From: Lycorma delicatula
Lineage: Eukaryota; Arthropoda; Insecta; Hemiptera; Fulgoridae
Reading direction: 5' to 3'
DNA length: 64,000 nucleotides
Assembly (NCBI RefSeq): GCF_047948215.1
Contig: NC_134455.1
Location: 305,864,147-305,928,146, forward strand
Shown: piece after piece, positions 45,150-57,015 of the stretch
Position numbering within the stretch: the first letter of the stretch is position 1
How the letters are laid out: each line of letters opens with the position of its first letter
The notes under the pieces: model-generated
The model's database searches: none
Seen by the model: only the letters and a program-made list of their open reading frames with translations
What the model was told of the DNA's origin: nothing
Made by a program: the position numbers and the translations under genes

Positions 45150-46421
45150 AAAAGAGGCCCTATCACTCAGTAATTTATACTAAATGCATATTTTTTTTTT
45201 AAATGAATAAACTGGTGTGAGATGGGTATAATAATGTGGAAGATGTTGGTACGACTGGAGCTTAAGTTGGAGGATGTTTATTGTCTGTGCATTTGAGTAC
45301 TGCCAGCCTGTGTCGGGCATTGGCTTTTGAACAAGGTTGCGTAATCGTATTTTGTTTTTTGTTAAAATGCGGTTTACTACTGAAGATCGTATATTCGTGA
45401 TGGAAACTTATTTAGAGACAAAATCTCATGTTGTGTGTCGACAAAAATTCAGGGAGAAGTTTTAAAAGGAAGTGTTATTCAGAGGTTAGTTGAAAAATCT
45501 CGTGAAACAGGTTAGGTGTTCGACCAAAAACGCAGTCGGCACAGGACATTAAAGCGGTAGTTACAAGACCTCCAAATAAATCTTTGATGAGACTAACCCG
45601 GAAAAATAATATTTCGTTAGATTCAGCCCATACTGCAGTAAGAAGAATGCTGAAATGTTATCCATATAGAAAAGAGTTTTGAATGAGTTTTGAACTGACG
45701 CTGATTATGCTAAAAGGGTTCACAACTAACAGTGGTATAAGAACTTCATCGTAGACTACATTGTCACTTTAAATCAAGCATTTTTCACAGAAGAAGCGCG
45801 GTTTCATCTTGGTTGATATGTTAATAGTCAGAACTACCGAATCTGGTGGTACTGAAGACATGCACGTTTTCTTTGAATCCACTCTACACCCAAAAAATAT
45901 AGACTATGGTGTGCGGTTTTAAAACGAAAAATTATTAGAACCTTTGTTTTTTGAAAAAACTGTGGATGCTGGCGTCTACCAAAAAATTATCCAACAGTTT
46001 ACAGCCTTACTGCAAGAGGATGAGTGTGACTGCTGGTTCAACAGGACAGCGCGCCATTTGCCGTATAGCTCTCTCTGCCACGGAGATGTTACAAGATTTT
46101 TTCGGTGGAAGATTCATTTCTAAAGGATTTTGGCCTTGTGATCCCCTGATCTGACTAGTTCAGACTTCTTTCTGTGGGTTCACTTAAAGAAATTAATAGG
46201 AGCAATTCACACACCCTGCACGAATAGAAGACAAACATTAACAATGTCAACAAGGAAATAGACAGGGTACAGCTAACAATAGTAGCCAGGAATATAGTCA
46301 AACGTGTTGACAATAGCATAGAAGCAGACGGAAACATTTTTAACACCTTCCGTAAATTATTATGTAAGTTTTATCAATAAAATATTATTTGTAAACTAAA
46401 TTACGTGATGAGGTCTTTTTT
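45150..46421 (+). mobile_element. Mariner-type DNA transposon with degenerate TIRs
   Basis: AAAAGAGGCCCTATCAC at the left pairs with the complement of the right end (AAAAAAGACCTCATCAC), both followed by GTAATT. The length of about 1.27 kb fits an IS630-Tc1-mariner element. It encloses one broken transposase gene in the plus orientation. The TSD is not clear. Confidence 0.75.
45367..46380 (+). pseudogene. DUF4817/DDE_3-type transposase pseudogene
   Basis: It starts MRFTTEDRIFVMETYLETKS and then CRQKFREKF, the helix-turn-helix (DUF4817-like) region. A stop and many frameshifts follow. Recognisable later blocks are LHPKNIDYGVRF, VYQKIIQQFTALLQEDE and the C-terminal catalytic block, broken by a stop at 46152-46154. 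That block is followed by a frame reading SSDFFLWVHLKE, equivalent to the family's SPDLTPCDFFLWGHLK, which supplies the last acidic residue of the catalytic triad. The end reads KRVDNSIEADGNIFNTF and stops at 46380, as expected for the conserved ExxGGHFxHL terminus. Many breaks mean it is old. Confidence 0.75.
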
Positions 46422-46840
46422 AAGTATTTATCCGGCTAAGGTGAGAAGGTTTCAAATGATTTTTTAGACTAGATAGAAATCGAATTGAAGATTATAAATT
46501 GTATATTGCATACATGAACGGCTGTTTATATACTAATCATGTTCATTGTTCCTTAATTTCAATATTCAGTTCTGGGAATCCATATATTAATCAGCACAGC
46601 AAACCACTAACTTAAGTCTCCCTTCAGAAGAAAAAAAAATAAAAAAATAAAATAAAATAAAAATAAAAGAGATTCATTACACAGTTTTATCAGATATTCA
46701 GAAAAATGATTATTCACCTTCCCGCTTCGATTTTAGAGAATAATATTAGTATAAAGATTAAATCTAAACTTGGAATCTGATTGTTCACTATTATCTTCGA
46801 TTAACAAAATAGTAACGATTATTAATAGAGAATCCAGGCT
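46422..46840. other. AT-rich, no gene recognised
   Basis: An A-rich tract lies at about 46,629-46,669. No gene. Confidence 0.5.
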
Positions 46841-47003
46841 TTTTTTTTGATTGATGATATCACCACATAAGCCTGAAACTTTTGCGTGAGATATGGAAAT
46901 GAAACTTTGTAGTGTATGAAAAATGGAATGCTTGATCTGCATTCGAACCCGAAACCTCCGGATGAAAGTCCGAGACGCTATCACTCCGCGAAGGAGACTG
47001 GCA
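46841..47003 (-). mobile_element. tRNA-derived SINE, family B2, copy 2
   Basis: The minus-strand head is TAGCGTCTCGGACTTTCAT, then GGTTTCGGGTTCGAATGC with a good B-box. The 3' half aligns with the copy at 3771-3934: GTTTCATTTCC.TAT, CAAAAGTTTC, ATGTGGTGATATCATCA. The tail is an A9 run (T run at 46,840-46,848 on the plus strand). Confidence 0.8.
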
Positions 47004-47014
47004 ATTTTAAAAAT

Positions 47015-47103
47015 TTAGTAAATAGTAAATAGTAAATAGTAAATAGTAAATAGTAAATAGTAAATAGTAAATAGTAAATAGTAAATAGTAAATAGTAAAT
47101 AGT
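47015..47103 (+). repeat. (AAATAGT)n satellite, 7-bp unit
   Basis: About 12 exact heptamers in tandem, immediately beyond the 5' head of the SINE. There are no spacers, so this is not a CRISPR array. Confidence 0.95.
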
Positions 47104-47109
47104 TAAATT

Positions 47110-47185
47110 ATTCTAAACAAAATTATTGTTTAGTAATGCGCTATTACCACCCCAAGTCTTAACCTAAGGTATCTTTTTATCCTGA
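47110..47185 (-). pseudogene. Fragment of an unidentified repeated ORF, copy 2
   Basis: The minus strand encodes EDQDKKIP, a stop, then VKTWGGNSALL. This aligns with EGQGIKITQVKTKYGSSSLH at the end of the reading frame at 49,554-49,817. The nucleotides also align (AGTCTTAACCT, TATCTTT.TA, CCTGA.C). The family is unknown. Confidence 0.5.
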
Positions 47186-47199
47186 TCTTCCTGATTTTC

Positions 47200-47880
47200 A
47201 CTGATTAAAGGTAGTATTTATAGTTAATATACAAAAAACCGCTTACCAACAATTAAATTCGAAACATTCAAGCGCTTTCGGAATTAAATTCCATCTTCAG
47301 GAACTCTCATATCCTATTTATATTAATTAAAACTTCACATATAAAATTATAAAAAATCGTGATATTTGCTTAAAACATAACAGTTGGTCATCATATGTTT
47401 TAAAATTATATCAACGTGAACGTCCTGTCAATTTGGTGGTCTCAACTGTCAATCTTAATAGGAAAGAGGATCAGTTTGGCTAACATAATCTATTATTACT
47501 ATTTAATAACTGCTTGTATAAAACGTCTTTATCAAATTTTGCCTGTTCGTTTATTTGTTAATTTATTATTGTTTGAATGTATACGGTACTTTTCTAAAAC
47601 ATTAGTATTATATATATTATTAGAGAAATCGAGTATGTTAATATATTTGTTTAGGTCATAATTATGGTTATTATTTCTAGTACGTTTAAAAAAATTTGAT
47701 TTATCTGTATGACCTTTGCTTATACAATTTAGATGCTCTTTCATTTTTACTGAAAGTCATCGATTGGTCATTCCGATGTATTTTAAATCGCAATCTGTGC
47801 ATTACGAATTATATATTCCATGTTTTTCTAAAGGGTAATATATTTAAGAATCATATGAACTTATTGGGTTTTTAAAAATT
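47200..47880 (-). mobile_element. Penelope-like element, 3' end
   Basis: The minus strand holds the GIY-YIG endonuclease end of the ORF. About 230 bp further on comes a 3' segment reading CCTGAAGATGGAATTTAATT, then CCGAAAGCGCTTGAATG (47,262-47,303). Such CTGAAGATGG...CCGAAAGCG sequence is typical of the ends of Penelope-like elements. The 5' part (RT) is missing. Confidence 0.7.
47532..47836 (-). pseudogene. GIY-YIG endonuclease domain of a Penelope-like element
   Basis: The minus strand reads YPLEKHGIYNS, a stop, then CTDCDLKYIGMTNR, a second stop, and MKEHLNCISKGHTDKSNF with NNHNYDLNKYINILDF after. The GIY (47811-47819) and YIG (about 47,772-47,780) are separated by the expected 10-12 residues, with the CxxC insertion (CTDC) found in Penelope-like proteins between them. 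In Penelope-like elements this domain nicks the target DNA for insertion. Two in-frame stops show it is dead. The preceding RT domain is not in the window. Confidence 0.75.
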
Positions 47881-49553
47881 AATAATTTTTTGTTCTCGTA
47901 AAAAAAAAAATATTTTATTCAGATTGTTACAAAATTACGCATAAAAATGTGTAAAACTTTTATGCGTATTTTAGCGGAATTTTAGTGGGAAACTTTAAAC
48001 CAGAAAACATTTTTACTTCATAGTTTTAAATGAAGATTTTTTTTAACTTCATTATTAAAATATTAAGAGAAGAAAGAGGTACATGTATATATTAATAAAT
48101 GTGAATAATATATATGCGAAATAATAATAAGTATACGTGTGAAGATTATGAATAGTTAAGTCATTACATAATAAGTTATCTAATTTAACCTGTAAATTGA
48201 TATTATGCAAGTATGTACACGTTAAAAGAAGATGCAAGAAATTATTTTCTGTTTTTTTCTGAGTTGTTTTTAATAATTTTTTATTTTAAGAATCTATTTA
48301 CAAATAGATGGAAAATTTGTAAAAAGAGAATATTTGATCTAAATTTTAAATAAATTAATGTGAAGACATTTAAATGGGTCGATAATTTAATTAAGATGTC
48401 AACGCATGAATTTAATAGCCCTTCTTGTAGGCTGAAAATAGTTTGTTGTCTAATTTAATAGAGGTTGATGTTACTATATTTTTCGAATAAACGACTGTTT
48501 TGTTTTTCTTTTAGCATAAATATAACATTCGTATATACTAGTATTCACGCATGGAAAATGTGATCAATTGATACTATTTTTTTTTTCCAACATTTTGATT
48601 TTTTAAATTGTTTATGAAGAAATGCTTATTGTTAATTAAAACAAAAAATAAATTAGTATAAATAAAATTTGCAAAGTTTTAGAAAAGTCTGCACACGGCT
48701 TTATATTACAAAATTGAGTACTATAGAATAGAAATCAAAAAATAAAGTGAATGGTATACATCATTTAATTCTATAATAATCTTGAAATGTAATAATAATG
48801 ATAATAATGTATAATGTTGCTAATTTACTAAATAAAATATTAAAGAGTTGTAATAATGCTTAACGTTTGTTATCAATGTAAATTTTATAAGTTATTAAAT
48901 GCAGTCTGAAGTAAAATGTAATAAAAAAAAAATCTGCAAGACGTCGCGGCGTCGTTTCATTTTTTATCATTTTGAAATTTTAGTAGTTAATTTATCAAAT
49001 CATAAGTACTTCACTGCTGGTTTGAGTAAACAATTGTGCACCCAAATCATATATTATCCGACCATTTTACTTTTTAATAACTGTAATTCAAGATGGCGGA
49101 TAGAAAGTTCTGTAAAACTATGGTACTTCTGTAGATTTAAAAAATTATACTATTAAAATCCAAAGAAAAGTATTAATATGGGTACCTTTAATTGAAAAAT
49201 ATAATTTGGCTAATATTCTTTTTTTCTTAAAAATATACGTGTATTAAATAAATAGACATGAAGAAGTTAATTTTTTAATGTACCATTCTTGTCTGTTTGG
49301 CATAGTAGAACTCTATTATTTGTGGAGAGATTAATTGATAAAATAATTCTTCAAAACGCCGTAAATAGTATACAGCCCATAATAATTGTCTTTGTCAATA
49401 GTTGAAATTTGATGGTTTAAAGTCGTCTTCCATTAAGATAAATAATAATGGTTATTAATAGAGACTGGGATTATAAAATTCCGAAAATTTAGTTTTCTTC
49501 AGCGAAAGAAACTTATTAAAGTATATAATTAAATTATTCTATATAAAATCATA
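47881..49553. other. AT-rich, no gene recognised
   Basis: An 85-codon plus frame at 48,899-49,156 has no domain. It covers the small CG-rich spot GACGTCGCGGCGTCG near 48,940. Confidence 0.45.
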
Positions 49554-49817
49554 CTACACAATGATTTTATGCAATGAGCTGCTTCCATACTTGGTCTTAA
49601 CCTGAGTTATCTTTATACCCTGACCCTCAAAGGGATTATAGGAGGAATGTATGCCTTCAGTTTGAATGGACCTGAGATACTTTAATGGGCAAGGCTGTTT
49701 ATCAGTTTCACTATCACTCTGTGGGTAGATTGTCGCCTTTTTTTTAACATAAACATTTACTTTATCTTTGATCCTTTCATTTCCTGTGATTTCCCTAGGG
49801 GTTTGGTTGACTTCCAC
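49554..49817 (-). pseudogene. Unidentified repeated ORF fragment, copy 1
   Basis: An open minus-strand frame of 87 codons contains GNERIKDKVNVYVKKKATIY and PQSDSETDKQPCPLKYLRSI, then SSYNPFEGQGIKITQVKTK. Its composition is less AT-biased than the flanks, and a related fragment exists at 47,110-47,185, so it belongs to a repeated, once-coding family. The polar, charged sequence would suit a retroelement gag or linker region, but I do not recognise it. No start codon context or partner domain is visible. Confidence 0.45.
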
Positions 49818-52800
49818 CGGATCTGTATTAATTGTGTTAACATTTCTTTAAATTATTGTTTCTTTGTAATATTGGTGGTTAGACGCGGGGTACTCAGCTT
49901 ATAAAACTGTTCAGAGACTGTAGTTTCTTATTCAGTGGCCGTAAAATACCGATACATTTATGGGGTAAAGCCTAATTGTTCCTAATAAAACATAATAGAA
50001 AGTAATAAGTACATAGAACAATTACGAAACAGTGTATGGTAGAAAGAATTTTAAAAACGATTTCTCTAGAAATATCATATTTTTAGTTTAATAAATTAAT
50101 TCTTAAATCAGAATACTATTTAAATAACTTTTCAACAGGAATGAAAAATTCTTATTTATAGTTTCAGAACAAAACTTTGAAATAAATCAACTGATAGTAT
50201 TATTATAACTTTGATAAATATTAAGAAAAAAAAATAACATCATGTTCACCTCATAAAAAATAAGCAAACCGTACAATATAATAATTCAGTAATAATAAAA
50301 TGTGACATTGTTACATATGTAACTTTCTTACCAAGTTAAATTTAACTTAAGAATACGTGATTCAGTGGTACGTTAGATGCATATTTCTGATGCATTTCTT
50401 GAGATCTATGATGTATGGTTGCCTAGTTTCTCTTAACTGATGTAATATGCTACTTATCCATGTACCATTTACTTTAAGACCGGTTCTCAGAAATAACTTT
50501 ACTTGTCTCTCTTGGTGCTATCGTGAATTAAATTTACATATTTATTTTTTAACTACCGATAAGAGAGCAGTATAACTATTTACAATTGTAATTTTTCATG
50601 TCTTTAATTTTGTTAAAGATAATTAAGCTAACTTTTCCCTAGATAATATCTGAATAAATGGAATTAGTTCAGTTTGAAAAGCATACAATGAATGATTAAA
50701 TAATAAAATTAAAGATATTAATATAGGAAATGAATAATTTTTACCGTTCAACGTTTCCTTTCCTTCCATATCCCATTACTGGAGTATTGTTATGAAAAAT
50801 AAAATAGTTTTATGGAATTAAAAATATTAAATTCAATTTACGTATATTATTACTACTACAGTGTTGTTTTTTTTTTCTTTTTTTTCTAGTAAATTTTAAG
50901 ATGGATTTTTAGGTGCGGGGAATTTGAGACATTGTTTAAACAGTATCGTTTTGTAATAAATGCAATGCAAATAAAATTTTTATTGTTTATATAAACGTTA
51001 ACATCCATTTGTCCCTGTTGTCTTTATAAGCTCCTGAATTTTTTTTTTTTATTTAACTATAATAGCTAACAAATCTGATACGGATGCGCAAATAAAATAG
51101 CAAAAAATTGCCATATGCATTTAAAATAAACCGGAAGTTCAACTGATGTCAAATCGTGTTCTTAATATAAAATAGTACCATTTCTTTGACGTCATCTCAA
51201 TGATTTAGTTTGATTTACATCTGTATTTCTTCCTGTTCTGAACTAATCTTATAATCTTAATTTATTTGCTACACTCCACTTCTACTCTGATTCAATTTTC
51301 AGCTTCATGTAACTTATCGTCTATATATAGTTTTATACTCTACGCTTTTATCTGCCGAATAAAATAATATACGATAAGATCCTACGTATAACTTGGTATT
51401 ACATTTTACAAATTTCTTTACTGGAATTTTTTATTGGTTTTCTTTGAAATTTTTATTTTTAACTTTCTTTTCTGAGAGATTTTTAAAAATTATACTACAA
51501 AAAAAATGTCTCTAGCATTTCCCTTTTAAGTATTTCTATTAATTTATAATTAAACCGGTTATGTTAAGTTTAATAATTAACAAAGTTATCAGAAAGTTGT
51601 TATTCAGATATTGTTAAATGTATCGGAGGATCAAATGTAATTATTTTTTGATTAAATGTTTTACAGGTATCAAATGTTCTTACAGGTTCTTCAGATGATC
51701 AAATCTTAAATAATTTAGAAGTAAATTTACTGAAATTGAATAGCAGTTTAAATGTTTTACATCGATCGCTAGGGGTAAATTAACATCATTGGACTGAGGA
51801 GTAGTTAAAAAAAACTAGCTAGACAATATCAAATAAAATACTGTAATGGGACTAGTAGATTTTTCTGATGAAAAAATAATACAACACTAGCCAAATAATA
51901 ATATTACAAATATGTATGTATGTGTTCATATAAATCATAGTTCATTGTAATGAGATGTGATAAAATTTACTAGGGTTTGTATAAAATTAACCGATTGTAA
52001 ATAATCTTTGAAATTAAAAAAATATATATATATTATTACATTGTAATTACTTGTTAAAAATTGAACGTGTACGCTTAATATTGTTAATTTTTTTGTTATT
52101 TATTTCATAATTATGGGGTTAGATAGATATATGTTTTCATAAATTTTAACGTGAAAAACATGAAATGATAGGTTAAAAAATGCCAGAAATTTTAACTAAT
52201 TATTGAGTGATTTAAATGAGATCGAGGTTACAGTTATAGCTGTAAGTATTGTACACAATTGCCTATGCTAAACGGATATTGAAATAAATTTAAAAAAAGA
52301 AGAGATCAAGAAAAAACAATTTATAAAATTTTTCTTAACTCTAAAACTAGATGGCCATTCCTATTATTACAAGCAGATTATCATTAATGACAGATTCTAA
52401 GGAAATAATGTGTGTGCGTGTGTGTATGTGTATATATATATATATATATATACATAAGAAAATAAATGAAAAAAGAAGATATAAATTTAAAAAAATTGAT
52501 ACACAAATAGTACTTAGCAAAACGTTATAAAATTATTATTTTCAATAATCCATTTAGAATAAGAGTAAAAATACAATAGCCTAAACAATTATCGTTTTAG
52601 TCAATCCCAATAGAAAATGTAAATTTAGCTTGAAACATAAAAACTTAAAACTTCTAACTCAGCCTTATGAAAAAGTTATTTAGTTAATTGATTAAATATC
52701 CTGAAATTTTTTTGGCCTTTTTCACTTTTTTTGTTTTTCTAATTTACTAAGTATGATCATTAAGTTTGTACTACGTGTATTTAAGTATTAGATTGTCTTT

Positions 52801-53983
52801 AATGTTAATTCATTTCTTTTTTCTTGCAAATCAAATAAGCAATTGTCCTAATTTTTATCTTACTCTAATTGATAAATATATGTTCAAGAGAGATAAATAC
52901 TTTATCTCTTGGCAGCAGAATTAATTAATAAATATTTTATAATAGTAGCTTTACTTTTTATTTTTTTATTTTTTTGTTATGAGCGCATTGCAGTGTGCTA
53001 CGAAATAAATATTTCTAATGATAAATGTTTTATTGCGAGCAAGTTTGCTCTATCTGCAATTTGAAATAAATAATCTATTGAACTGTGCGCTAGCAAAGCA
53101 TGAAATAAGAGTACACTATAAAAATGCTTACAACAAGATTGTTACAGGAGAATATAAAACACTGTCGTAACTTATTATTTAAAAATTTGTATTAAAAAAT
53201 AACCTTCATATATATAATATATATTAATTAATCCCATAGTCACATTTGGGAAATAAATTTGACTGAATTTTTCTTACATAAACCAGATAATAAAAAGCTA
53301 GTGAATGTTTGTACATAGTTAAACATCAACGTTGAGAAGTCCTTAAGTGCTGTTTAAGTTGGGAGTGTTAGATAAGAGATATGCTGTTTCCGAGTAGCAA
53401 AGTACGTTACCGTTGCTCGTACATTGGCCACGATTCATGAGAGAGGTCGCTCTTTGTACTGGAACCTCCTACTTACTCGTAGATTCCCACTTCGTGGGAG
53501 GGATAACCGCTGTGATCCGCTGCTCAGCCAAAAGTTTCCTGTATGTCCTTGACCTCCATCGGCATGATATTTTACCTTTAACAATAAGAATATTTTCATT
53601 TCCATTGTAGTGTATTTCTTTTGTTTTCTTTTCGCTTTTGTTGTGCCGCGTATTTATATTTACAATTTCCTGTTCGCTTTGTTATTATGTATCCAGATTT
53701 AGTAGGATTTTTTCCCTACGAATTTTCCTTCTCCAAAAGCACAGCTTTTATTAAAAAGATCGTTTTAAAATAAAATTATTTTTATAACAAAAAACTTGAA
53801 ATATTTTTAGGATACATACTCCCGTATGTATTATGAAAGATTGTCTGCAATACTAATTAAATTTATAGTAAAATAAATTAAAAATTTAATCCTAAATAAA
53901 TTTTTTTTTATAATGTTATTTATAGTGGCATAAACAATTAAAGTCATTAGCGACTTATCGTTGTAATTTAACTGTACCGGTAA
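49818..53983. other. AT-rich, no gene recognised
   Basis: It contains GT/AT microsatellites at 52,409-52,452. A slightly GC-richer patch at about 53,330-53,560 carries a 65-codon frame without a recognisable domain. Confidence 0.45.
52409..52452 (+). repeat. (GT)n(AT)n microsatellite
   Basis: An imperfect GT run passes into a TA run. Confidence 0.9.
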
Positions 53984-54184
53984 GTGTGTGGTCTTGAACA
54001 AACTCAGGCCGACCATTCCAGAGACGTGTGGTTAATTGAAACTCAACTATCAGAAAATACCGGTATCCACGATCTACTATTCAAATCCGAATAAAAACAA
54101 CAATCTTTACTAGGTTTTGAATCTAAGAACATTGATTCGAAATCAGCTGATTTGCGAAGACGAATTTACCACTAGACTGGTCTA
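53984..54184 (-). mobile_element. tRNA-derived SINE, family A, copy 3
   Basis: On the minus strand the head reads AGACCAGTCTAGTGGTAAAT, with an A-box, and TTAGATTCAAAACCTAGT is a recognisable B-box. The body GTAGATCGTGGATACCGG and TTTCAATTAACCACACG matches copies 1 and 2. The tail is not retained at the left. Of the three family A copies this has the clearest B-box. Confidence 0.78.
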
Positions 54185-55072
54185 AAAATAAGAGTCTAAT
54201 AAAAATTTTTTTGTACGAAACTCTCATTACAAATAATTCAATGATATTTCGATTTATCATGATTAGGTGAATCTACATTCGTTAAAAGTTAGTTGTTAGG
54301 TTTTAAAAGTTATATATAACTTTTAAAACAACTCATAAGTTCTGAGTTACAAAGTAATTCTAATTTATTTTATAATATACAATAAAAAGTTTAATTTTGT
54401 TCATTCCTTAATATGTCGCTAATATCTATAACCGCCATAGCGTTAGACCGTCCTTTTCAATAGTTTTATGTAAGATTATTTTTGAAAATTATATAGAAGT
54501 TACGGATATGTGCACCCAGAAAAATATTACTATGCCTACTATAAATGTTATAATACGGAGAGAAAATAATGAGCTCATGGTTTTTAGTTGCATTCGCTGA
54601 TGTTAGCAGAAGTTTATAAACTGTGTAATGAATTGTAACCTATCAATTTATTTTATTTTCTTATTAAAAGGTTTTTTTTGTTCACATTATAATTTTAAAA
54701 AACGAGTTTTTTTTCAATTTGATTAATATAAGTGTCCTGTATAGGGTTGGAAATTTTGTTACCTTGAATAAACTAAGCGATTAATATCATATGTATTTAA
54801 AATGGAACAGATAAAAACATTATTTAAATGATTCTATTATTAAATAAAATACTGTAAGAACAATATTTATTTCAACAACAATTAAACAAAGAACAATTAT
54901 TTATTTTCAAGAATAAATATTCTTAGGTAAAACAAAGATACTGAATGTAAAAATAGTCTAAATTATCAGATTTTTTCTTGGTTCCTTTATATTTAAAATT
55001 TATTTTCGAAAAGAAAAATATCAGATAGTTTTTTCATGTGGTTTTCGCAATGAAAATGTAATACATACGTAC

Positions 55073-55108
<36 letters not shown>

Positions 55109-56459
55109 GTTTTATTCATTATATAATATATATATTATTAAACATATATGTTTCATTAATCTAAAAACTGAATTAAGTCATGGTTAGTTATAAAAATCAT
55201 TGTTTTTTTTTTTTTTCATTTAACTAGCTCACGGTTTGACACCCAGAATGAGCCCTGCATTTCTTAATAATTCTTTTAACATTATTCCTAAAAATATATA
55301 CGTCTCTATATATACGTCTATATATAAGTCTCTATAACTGGGTAACTCATGTTGAAAATTAACAAGAAATAATCTTGGTATCACCTTAACCGTGTGATTC
55401 TAGGTGTCAAAATACGAAAATCTAATCACTTTTAAAAATAGTAAAGCCAGAATTCAAAAATAAAAAAATAATTAAATATGATGTAGATTAAACGAATTGA
55501 GGAGTAGTTGATTGTTCTTAGTTTTTTAAATGGAAAACGACTGCATAATATCATATCAAGTTCGTTCAAATTTCAGGTTATATTCAGCTAATAAAAAATT
55601 AACTCACTTGTGAGAATGATTGGTCGTAGAAAAGAAAAACTATGTCTGATACTTTAGAAATTTAAAAAAAAGTTAGACAAAAACTCATAAGACTGTGGAA
55701 AATGGAATAATGATATACAAATATACTCCTTCATTTTTAAAACAGGAACATAATTTTATAGTTCGTGGGGAGAATTTACAATCCTGTAAGTATTAAATGA
55801 AAATAAAAAGTATTTTTCAAAATAAGTTTTGTGTAAGATTATTTAGTTATAGAATATATAATTTTTTTTTCGCTGGAAATGAGCTAGCTACCCTTGTCAG
55901 ATTGCAAAATTCTAATCTTTGCTTTAAATAGATTTCTATTTTAAATGTGCATATTACTACTGATTAATTATTTAATTATCGAACAAAAAACGGAGTAAAT
56001 AAAATTTTATTTACTACTAAGTCATTAAAAATGTACGTAATAGATTTACAAATATCTGCAAAACAATTAGGAGGTAATAGTTTTCATGAGAATAAACGTC
56101 GTCTTTTTAGCACCTTTGCAGGATGTCTGAAATAAAATTTCATTTTATATATATATAAAGATTAGTGTACTCTTTAAATAATTTTATTACTTCTTGTTAT
56201 ATATATAATTATTTTATATATATTTTATAGCCAATAAGATTCATTGTACCAATAGTCATTAATAATTTCAATAATTGCCATCTTATTTCATTTATATTTT
56301 CAGAAGTAACTTTTGCCTGGATAATTTCTACGGTTTTAAAGGAGTAAAATCAATTACATTTAAAAATAATTCCTTTATAATTAAAACTTGTAAGTCCAGA
56401 AACTATAAGATGAATAATGAAATAAGTGATTAATAGTCATAGCAACTGTTAGCGCTATT
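54185..56459. other. AT-rich, no gene recognised
   Basis: An (AT)n tract lies at about 55,073-55,110. Nothing else was supported. Confidence 0.5.
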
Positions 56460-57015
56460 TTTTTTTTTATATTGTCAATCTGTGGAAAGATGTAAAGTTC
56501 GAGCATAACATAGAAAATATCCGCATTAACTGTGCTTTCTACAAAATGAAGGGCCCATAATAAGGCTATTCATCAGTCCACATCAGATATTGACTTTGGG
56601 AAAGTCACGCTGATGTTCGATTTCATACAGTGGTTCTGATCCCCAAATCCTGTAGTCGTTTCGATTCACTGACCCACTAATGTGAAATGTCACCTCATTT
56701 GAAAGCATGCCATTTTTCAGGCGGTGCTCATTTTCATCAACGTCGTTAAGCAATAAAGATGCAAATTCCATATCTTTCACTTTATCACTGGGTTTTATTA
56801 AATGTAAAAGTTGTATTTTACACGCATGTAGTCTAAGCCTCTCACACATCACGTTGTACACTACAAATTTAGCTATTCCTAACTGTAAGCTGTGTCTTGC
56901 GAATGATTTTATTCGGCCTATGCGTACAGGTTGCTCGGATCAGTACCACATTTTATTCATATACGGACGGTGTGACTGGTTAGACCCCTTTAAGACACCG
57001 CCTGTTTCCTTATAG
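56460..57015 (-). pseudogene. DUF4817/DDE_3-type transposase fragment
   Basis: The minus strand from about 57,013 encodes KETGGVLKGSNQSHRP. After breaks it reads HSLQLGIAKFVVYNVMCERL and RLHACKIQLLHLIKPSDKVK. MLSNEVTFHISGSVNRNDYR and IWGSEPLYEIEHQRDFPKVN follow. In other frames come VESTVNADIFYVMLELYIFP and QIDNIKKK. Order and motifs fit the central part of insect IS630-Tc1-mariner transposases (FSDEATFHLSG, then VFFAENTV, then MLE.F..PQL). The first catalytic Asp is Asn (SNE for SDE, codon 56697-56699). N- and C-termini are missing and no TIRs were found. Confidence 0.78.

Noticed and set aside
47015..47103. Regular repeat suggesting CRISPR
   Set aside because: The 7-bp unit is strictly tandem, without spacers, in a eukaryotic genome.
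53413..53610. 65-codon frame in a GC-richer patch
   Set aside because: It was considered as an exon, but there is no splice-site pattern that I could defend and no recognised domain.
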